From Sporosarcina sp. FSL W8-0480 (GTDB taxonomy: Bacteria > Bacillota > Bacilli > Bacillales_A > Planococcaceae), in NCBI RefSeq assembly GCF_037963765.1, contig NZ_CP150166.1, positions 2,673,501 through 2,737,500 of the forward strand: 64,000 bases of DNA. The letters run 5' to 3'. The translations under genes and the position numbers were made by a program. The notes under the pieces are model-generated. The model did not search any database. It worked only from the letters and a program-made list of their open reading frames with translations, and had not been told where the DNA came from. How positions within the stretch are numbered: the first letter of the stretch is position 1; each line of letters starts with the position of its first letter. Below, piece by piece: positions 59,155-64,000 of the stretch.

Positions 59155-59613
59155 TTAATTCACTTCCCTATTTTCTATTAGGCTTTTCACCAGTGTAATT
59201 CGGTGAATTCCTTCATCGTCATAAAAAGTTTCAGTTATATCAAACCCATGTTTAAGATTTAATATCAACATATTCCGCCACATATTTCTTGTCTTTGTTT
59301 CAATCTCTTTATATCCCGCTTTTTTCACGAGACGGTGTTGATAGTCCATAAGCATGGAGCCAATTCCTTTTCCTCTATAATTCTCTTGAACGGCTCCATA
59401 CCAACTATAATAGCGATCTGCAGAAAGCTCATAACCGATTTTATAGCCTATTACTTGATTCATGTCAGTGGCGACGATAAATAGGATATTCGGTCGTTTC
59501 ACCGCGTTCTCAAGTAACCCATCGGCATTGTTGAAAACATCATTATGTAGTTGTAATAGCCCGTCTACTATTTCTTCATCGGGCATTCCCCAAAAATGGT
59601 GGATCTGTGGCAT
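59155..59613 (-). CDS. GNAT-family N-acetyltransferase
   Basis: A 152-aa acetyltransferase with motif A WYGAVQENYRGKGIGSMLMD (about residues 71-90; RGKGIG loop) and the later ETKTRNMWRNMLILNLKHGF typical of the GNAT C-terminal strand. The substrate is unknown. ATG 59613 follows GGGGGAGG at 6 nt, and a TATAAT -10 lies at 59641-59636. It heads a two-gene unit with the lipoprotein at 58752-59153. Its upstream gap carries repeat array C. Confidence 0.82.
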   Translation of the reverse strand: MPQIHHFWGMPDEEIVDGLLQLHNDVFNNADGLLENAVKRPNILFIVATDMNQVIGYKIGYELSADRYYSWYGAVQENYRGKGIGSMLMDYQHRLVKKAGYKEIETKTRNMWRNMLILNLKHGFDITETFYDDEGIHRITLVKSLIENREVN

Positions 59614-59701
59614 ATGTTACCTCCCCCTTAATCAGATTATACTACAAATACTATTTATTCATATTCTAATATTCATATATCTTTGTAATTAGGAGGAGAA
59701 T

Positions 59702-60058
59702 GAGAACTATTCCACGATAAACGAGAACTTTTTGGACATGAACGAGAACTTTAGGGCGGTAAAGGAGAACTCTTTGTACAAGAATGAGAACTCTACAGTG
59801 TTAAAGGAGAACTCTTTGTGCAGGAACGAGAACTCTACAGCGATAAACGAGAACTCTTTGTGCAGGAACGAGAACTCTACATCGTTAAAGGAGAACTCAT
59901 TGCTCAAGAACGAGAACTCTATAGCATTAAAGGAGAACTCTTTGCTCAATAACGAGAACTCTATAGCGTTAAACGAGAACTCTTTGTGCAGGAACGAGAA
60001 CTCTACAGCGTTAAAGGAGAACTCTTTGCTCAAGAGCGAGAACTCTACAAAAAAAACG
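59702..60058. repeat. 21-bp-period array C, 17 units, core GAGAACTC
   Basis: Seventeen contiguous 21-bp units start at 59702 and every 21 bp to 60038. Each begins GAGAACT (mostly GAGAACTCT). From unit 4 onward two unit types largely alternate, one with TTTGT-CA-GAA and one with TACAG-GTTAAA, giving a 42-bp double period. Because 21 is a multiple of 3, long frames stay open through it on both strands, but they are low-complexity and unsupported. It lies between the GNAT promoter and the downstream terminator of the Nudix gene. The rest of the 538-bp gap (59614-60151) holds only the GNAT upstream region and that terminator. Confidence 0.95.
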
Positions 60059-60094
60059 GATGAAGAATAGCATTTTTGCTATCTTTCACCCGTT
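60049..60094 (-). terminator. Intrinsic terminator of Nudix gene
   Basis: ACGGATGAAGAATAGCA (60057-60073) pairs with TGCTATCTTTCACCCGT (60078-60094), mostly matched; the minus-strand T run TTTTTTTT overlaps the last unit of array C. Confidence 0.75.
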
Positions 60095-60151
60095 ATATTG
60101 ATTCAATTAAATTATTGATTATTAAATGGTTAGATACGGAATCGTAATGCC

Positions 60152-60625
60152 CTAACTTCTATTCGAATTTTCAATTTCATAATTCAGTGTACTTTCCCAC
60201 CAGATGTCCTTTTTCCCGTTCATATAATCTTTTAACAGATTTCTAAAAGGATAAGGTTGTAGGTTACAATCTTCAAGATCATCTGCCCTACACCAGAAAA
60301 ATTGGAGATGGGATTCACGTGATTGCGGGTTAATACCTGCTGTTAAATTATTACAGGCAACTTCAAACACCTGGTTTACTTCGCAATTTAACACGCCTTT
60401 TCTTTCCCATCTATGTTCTACTAAACCAAGGAAATCAACTACTGTACAACTTATACCTAATTCCTCTTCAATTTCCCTAACGAGTGCATCTTTTGCACTT
60501 TCGCCAAATTCAATATGACCTCCCGGTAAAAACGTGTTTTTTTCTCCAATGGCCTGTGCAAGTAAAACATGATTATCTTTTATGAAAATCCCTCTAGCCA
60601 AATGATGGAACGGATACGGCAACAA
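60152..60625 (-). CDS. Nudix hydrolase
   Basis: A 157-aa Nudix protein with the box GGHIEFGESAKDALVREIEE then ELGISCTVV (about residues 35-62). The region EHRWERKGVLNCEVNQVFEV follows. The substrate is not predictable; it is longer than MutT and not a close relative of the two Nudix proteins at 25-26 kb. ATG 60625 follows GGGGGA. The 3' end has a good terminator and then array C; the 5' side faces array D. It is thus flanked by periodic arrays of two different kinds. Confidence 0.85.
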   Translation of the reverse strand: MLPYPFHHLARGIFIKDNHVLLAQAIGEKNTFLPGGHIEFGESAKDALVREIEEELGISCTVVDFLGLVEHRWERKGVLNCEVNQVFEVACNNLTAGINPQSRESHLQFFWCRADDLEDCNLQPYPFRNLLKDYMNGKKDIWWESTLNYEIENSNRS

Positions 60626-60659
60626 ACTCTCCCCCTTTTTACGAAGAACAAATTCATGT

Positions 60660-60799
60660 TTATGTGTAAATTTTATCGATTATGAGCTTTTGAAGCGGTT
60701 TATGCGTTTTTAGGCGGCTTTATGCGTACTTTTCTTCGTTTATGAGCTTTTCGCCGAAGTTATGCGTGATTTCGGCAGTTTATGCGTTTTTCGGTGATA
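60660..60799 (-). repeat. 20-bp-period array D, core CGCATAA/CTCATAA (inverted)
   Basis: On the + strand TTATG starts at 60660, 60680, 60700, 60720, 60740, 60760 and 60780, exactly 20 bp apart. On the minus strand these read CGCATAA or CTCATAA (CACATAA at 60660), the same two variants as array A. The TAA of the first unit is the stop codon of helD, so the array grows out of the gene end. Confidence 0.9.
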
Positions 60800-63014
60800 T
60801 CAACGGCATTAGTGAGTCTGAAAGCAGGTGTAATTCATGCATTGGCCTTGTCATCGCTACGTACAGCAATTTTCGATCGATTGGATGGTCACGGAATGGT
60901 TCATCGAAGGCGGCGATGATGACTGCGTCGAATTCGAGCCCTTTGGATAAGTGGCTCGGCACGATCAATAGGCAATCCCCGTTTATATCGGAGTTTTCAC
61001 CTAATAATTGAACAGGCATTCCTGATTGTTCAAGCTGCTTATGGATGGCCGCTGCTTCTTTACGCGTTTTGCAAATCAATGCAATCGAACGGTGACCCCT
61101 GTTTAATATCGCTTCATAGATTTCATTCACTTTCACGGAATCGAGTGCTCGCAGGTCATAAAACGCCGGGTCCCTGCCGTGGCGTACAACCGGTTCGACT
61201 AAAGGCAAGTCTTCGTCCATTTGGGCAAGGACTTTATTTGCAAGCTGCATGATTTCAATTGTGGTTCGGTAACTTTTCTGCAACGTTGTATAGGTGGCTC
61301 GCGGAAACATTTCTTGTACGGGTTCCCATGAGGTCAACGCCCGGTAGCTATGGATACCTTGAGCCAAATCCCCAACCATTGTGAACATATCGGTTTCGAG
61401 TCCGTCTTGAAGCGCTGCAAGTTGGAATTCGCTGTAATCTTGAACTTCATCGATGAAGACGACACGCATTTTCCATTTATCCTCCACGCCTTTCAGTTTT
61501 GCATGAAGAAAATAGATGGCTGCCAAATCCTCGGTCTCATAGGTCTCCTTTATATGCGCACCAAAAAAAGCATCCCTTTCCGAATCGGACCAGTGGCATG
61601 CCAGTTCATTATGTAATTGGGAATCTGTAAGCCAACTCCTATATAGCTTTTTGCAATTAAACTTTTTGAATCTCCGCATATAGGTGGCGACTTTTTGTTT
61701 CCCTTCCTTTTCAATAGAAGGTAGACGTTCGTCACGCTCGTCCATGATCCTTGTAATTCGTGATCTGCGCTTTTCATCGTCCCGAATTCCGTATAGCGCT
61801 TTATCGAGTGCTTCCTCGTATTTATCGGACAGAATCTTGTAAAGTTGTTTCCTTTTCCGATTCACTTCACTAAGCATAATGGCGCGAATCCGTTCAATTC
61901 GTTTCTCAAGAGGCATATAGTTGAAGTCCTCTAAAAACAGTTTTTTGAGTCGAGTCCCCCTCATAATGCGATATTTATCAATGTAGACGTCTTCAAATAA
62001 TTCTGCTGTCTCAAGCTCTATCTTTTCCACATACCTTTTCATAATTTCCCGGTACTGAAGTGTTCCTTTCATTTTCGCAATCGAAATCACTTCTTCATTC
62101 AAGGAGGAATTTGTCGTTAACATCTCCAACTTTTCGTTCGGATCGGCGAGTTTCAGCTTCAAACAAGTAGCGTTCAACACATATTCTGCGAAGGTTGTTT
62201 GGCATATCCGCCCGACGCCTAACTCGGGTAAAACATCGCCGATATATTCCATGAAAAGCTTACTTGGAGCTAAAATCATTAATTTATCTGAAGGGAAATC
62301 TGCACCCATTGTATAGAGAAAGTAGGAAATACGGTGAAGGGCGATTGTCGTTTTTCCGCTTCCGGCTGCTCCTTGAACGATGATTGGCTGTTTTAGATTT
62401 GCTCGGATGATCTCATTCTGCTCGGCTTGGATTGTCGAAACGATTTCTGTTAGGCGGACATCCGCCTTTCCCGCCAATGCTTCCTGTAGCAATTCGTCAT
62501 TCGTCGTCAGATCAATATCCAGGATATCGAGCAATTCACCCTCTTCGATCTTGTATTGCCGTTTCGAATAAAGATGGCCACTTATTTCTTCGTCACGCAC
62601 TTTATACGTCAAGTCTCCGAGTCTACCATCATAGTAAACATTCGCAACTGGAGAACGCCAATCAACAATGACCGGCTCTTGTGTTTCCTGATGAAACACC
62701 GATGTTTTTCCGATATAAAGGAATTCATCTTTTTCCCCGTCCGCCTTAAAATGGATTCGAGCGAAATAAGGCTTTTGCTGTATCGCTTCTAATCCTTCCT
62801 TATAGGTTCTTGCCATTTCAAAAAAGCGGGTATTCGTCAAAATGTTAATGTAACTCAAACTTGAATCTAAATAATCCAAATCAGCCATCGCGTGACGGAT
62901 TTCATCTTGTGAGGATTGCACGTCACGCACCGACTCCTCAAGGAGCTTCTGCATATAGTGCTTCGTGTAGTCAAGGCGCTGCAATTCAAACTCAAAATCG
63001 GGATGTTTCTGCAT
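60780..63014 (-). CDS. helD: RNA polymerase-recycling ATPase HelD
   Basis: A 744-aa UvrD/Rep-like superfamily I ATPase of the HelD type. The N-terminal coiled-coil region (about residues 1-120) is followed by Walker A GAAGSGKTTIALHRISYFLY (about 213), a long insertion, FIDEVQDYS (about 515) and the C-terminal motifs LSKGLEFDAVII and LLYVAMTRPMHEL. HelD pries RNA polymerase off stalled complexes and helps recycling. I choose ATG 63014 (MQKHPDFEFE), 7 nt after GGAGG; the longer frame to 63137 is not supported. Its stop codon is formed by the first unit of array D, and no terminator is seen. Confidence 0.9.
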   Translation of the reverse strand: MQKHPDFEFELQRLDYTKHYMQKLLEESVRDVQSSQDEIRHAMADLDYLDSSLSYINILTNTRFFEMARTYKEGLEAIQQKPYFARIHFKADGEKDEFLYIGKTSVFHQETQEPVIVDWRSPVANVYYDGRLGDLTYKVRDEEISGHLYSKRQYKIEEGELLDILDIDLTTNDELLQEALAGKADVRLTEIVSTIQAEQNEIIRANLKQPIIVQGAAGSGKTTIALHRISYFLYTMGADFPSDKLMILAPSKLFMEYIGDVLPELGVGRICQTTFAEYVLNATCLKLKLADPNEKLEMLTTNSSLNEEVISIAKMKGTLQYREIMKRYVEKIELETAELFEDVYIDKYRIMRGTRLKKLFLEDFNYMPLEKRIERIRAIMLSEVNRKRKQLYKILSDKYEEALDKALYGIRDDEKRRSRITRIMDERDERLPSIEKEGKQKVATYMRRFKKFNCKKLYRSWLTDSQLHNELACHWSDSERDAFFGAHIKETYETEDLAAIYFLHAKLKGVEDKWKMRVVFIDEVQDYSEFQLAALQDGLETDMFTMVGDLAQGIHSYRALTSWEPVQEMFPRATYTTLQKSYRTTIEIMQLANKVLAQMDEDLPLVEPVVRHGRDPAFYDLRALDSVKVNEIYEAILNRGHRSIALICKTRKEAAAIHKQLEQSGMPVQLLGENSDINGDCLLIVPSHLSKGLEFDAVIIAAFDEPFRDHPIDRKLLYVAMTRPMHELHLLSDSLMPLISPKNA

Positions 63015-63149
63015 AGACAGTCCTCCATTTTGCGTATTTTGCGTCCTGCTTTTGTAGAGATGTTGGGGTTTTAAGGAAACAGAAATTGATTGTACCATTA
63101 CGACATGTTTTAGGCAATACAATTTATTCAGAATCATTGAACGTATAAA

Positions 63150-63182
63150 AAAATCCCCACACCCTGAATAGGCGTGGAGATT
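63150..63182 (-). terminator. Intrinsic terminator of the chemotaxis receptor gene
   Basis: On the minus strand CTCCACGCC pairs with GGGTGTGGGG (G-T allowed), then ATTTTTTT. Confidence 0.75.
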
Positions 63183-63185
63183 TCG

Positions 63186-64000
63186 TTATACCGTAAAGCG
63201 TTTCATATCATTTTGAAGCTTCTCAGCAACTTCCGAAAGGGTTTGGGCACTTGAAGCGATTTCTTGGTGTGTGGCCAATTGCTCTTCAGTAGCTGCACTT
63301 GTTGACTGAGCCTCCGCCGAGGTTTGCATCGCAAGCTCCTCAACTTTTTCAGCCCCAAGTGTTACACTATTGGTCATTGAACGAATCTTTACGATTGCCG
63401 CAGAAACTGTTTCAACTTTTGCGCTTACATCAGTAGTCGCCAACTTTATCTCATTGAACACATTATTCGTCTTACCGGTAATTGCCAGTCCTTGTTTTAC
63501 CAAACCGGTTCCAACTTCTGAACTGTTCACCGCAAGTGAAACATTTCGAATGACTGCGTCAATCATTCGGCCGATTTCTTCCGAAGACTTTTTCGATTGC
63601 TCCGCCAAATTTCGTACTTCATTAGCGACTACTGCAAACCCTCTTCCTTGTTCCCCCACACGGGCAGCTTCTATTGCCGCATTCAATGCAAGGAGATTTG
63701 TCTGCTCAGCAATCCCAGTAATAATTTCTGTGACTTTGCGAATACTTTCCGAATGGACAGCAAGGTCAGTAATGATATCGGCGGACTGACTGAAAGAATT
63801 AGATATGCTTGTCATTTGAGTTGTTACTTCCTTCATCAGATCAGCGCCATCCTCCACAAGTTGCAATACCTGCTCTGATGACTTCAGCATCGCTGCATTA
63901 TCAGTCGTGATTTGATTAATATCATTCACCATTTCACCCATTGCCTCATTTGAAGAATTCACGAGATTCACTTGCATATCGCTTGCCAGCAAGTTCTTTT
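63186..64000 (-). CDS. Methyl-accepting chemotaxis protein, C-terminal part (5' end outside window)
   Basis: The frame is open to the window edge. The visible 271 residues are the cytoplasmic signalling domain, a long antiparallel coiled coil. The hairpin tip [20 protein letters not shown] followed by [16 protein letters not shown] (about residues 95-130 of the visible part) binds the CheA/CheW machinery. Flanking Glu/Gln/Ala-rich helices carry methylation sites ([15 protein letters not shown] at the C-terminal side). The sensor part lies upstream, outside the window. A terminator follows. Confidence 0.93.
   Translation of the reverse strand, partial: KNLLASDMQVNLVNSSNEAMGEMVNDINQITTDNAAMLKSSEQVLQLVEDGADLMKEVTTQMTSISNSFSQSADIITDLAVHSESIRKVTEIITGIAEQTNLLALNAAIEAARVGEQGRGFAVVANEVRNLAEQSKKSSEEIGRMIDAVIRNVSLAVNSSEVGTGLVKQGLAITGKTNNVFNEIKLATTDVSAKVETVSAAIVKIRSMTNSVTLGAEKVEELAMQTSAEAQSTSAATEEQLATHQEIASSAQTLSEVAEKLQNDMKRFTV

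Noticed and set aside
59707-60070. Open frames on both strands through array C (EFSF- and NENS-type repeats)
   Set aside because: The 21-bp period keeps any frame open. Both strands are open at once, no start has a ribosome site, and the peptides are simple 7-residue repeats.

Overview
This window is a 64 kb piece of a low-to-moderate GC, spore-forming Firmicute chromosome, most likely family Planococcaceae (Sporosarcina-like). The evidence is strong AGGAGG-type ribosome sites, many TTG starts, sporulation and germination genes (SleL/YaaH, a CotF-type coat protein, LytH), a SigB-type promoter before yflT, a WalR box, an S-box (SAM-I) riboswitch and an ARG box. The genus is an inference. I see no rRNA, tRNA, prophage, IS transposase or CRISPR array. 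The window looks like core chromosome whose intergenic spaces hold unusual repeats.

Layout. 0-9.4 kb: the mnmL(ytqA)-mnmM tRNA-modification pair, a benzil-reductase-type SDR with a 46-aa membrane protein, a LysM-3D cell-wall enzyme with a WalR box, a GNAT, brnQ with a promoter and palindromic operator, and sbcDC. 9.4-12.5 kb: a manganese ABC transporter (ATPase, permease, lipoprotein) with two MntR-like operators and a dispersed repeat inside the operon. 12.5-24.7 kb: a GIY-YIG protein, a DUF3298 protein, a tandem pair of TIMP/NTR-like proteins, an SRAP abasic-site protein, a PPP-phosphatase/DSP pair, two MFS exporters, a glutamate-type symporter, NagZ, DUF1992, twin PspB-like mini-proteins and a hotdog thioesterase. 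24.8-34 kb: Nudix genes, PepF, an MtnE-like aminotransferase, GNAT, ASCH and small membrane proteins. 33.3-36.9 kb: a YtkA-like lipoprotein divergent from a two-component system and a SCO1/SenC protein, probably one metal or respiratory-oxidase module. 37-50 kb: YflT, RlmN, HisJ, YdcF-type DUF218, ArgG, GdhA, SleL, CotF-like, RluA-type synthase, HAD, DUF421 and MetA under an S-box. 50-64 kb: YitT, AbrB, thioredoxin, LytH, prolyl oligopeptidase, ThpR, CorA, TauE, cyanase, GNAT, Nudix, HelD and a 5'-truncated chemotaxis receptor.

The most unusual content is non-coding. Four intergenic arrays, plus one two-unit remnant, have an exact 20- or 21-bp period, close to two DNA helical turns. In each, a constant core of about 7-10 bp alternates with variable sequence: 25 units of TCTTGAGCGC (30909-31408), 17 units of GAGAACTC (59702-60058), and two arrays of the same CGCATAA/CTCATAA family (25318-25452 and 60660-60799). 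They lie just past the ends of transcription units. A second, unrelated family is a dispersed repeat of about 130-150 bp (four full copies and one partial). Its members share terminal blocks but have two different kinds of centre. Most gene ends are marked by clear intrinsic terminators, many of them bidirectional between convergent genes. Where an upstream in-frame start lies too close to a good Shine-Dalgarno sequence, I moved the start to the correctly spaced codon and say so.
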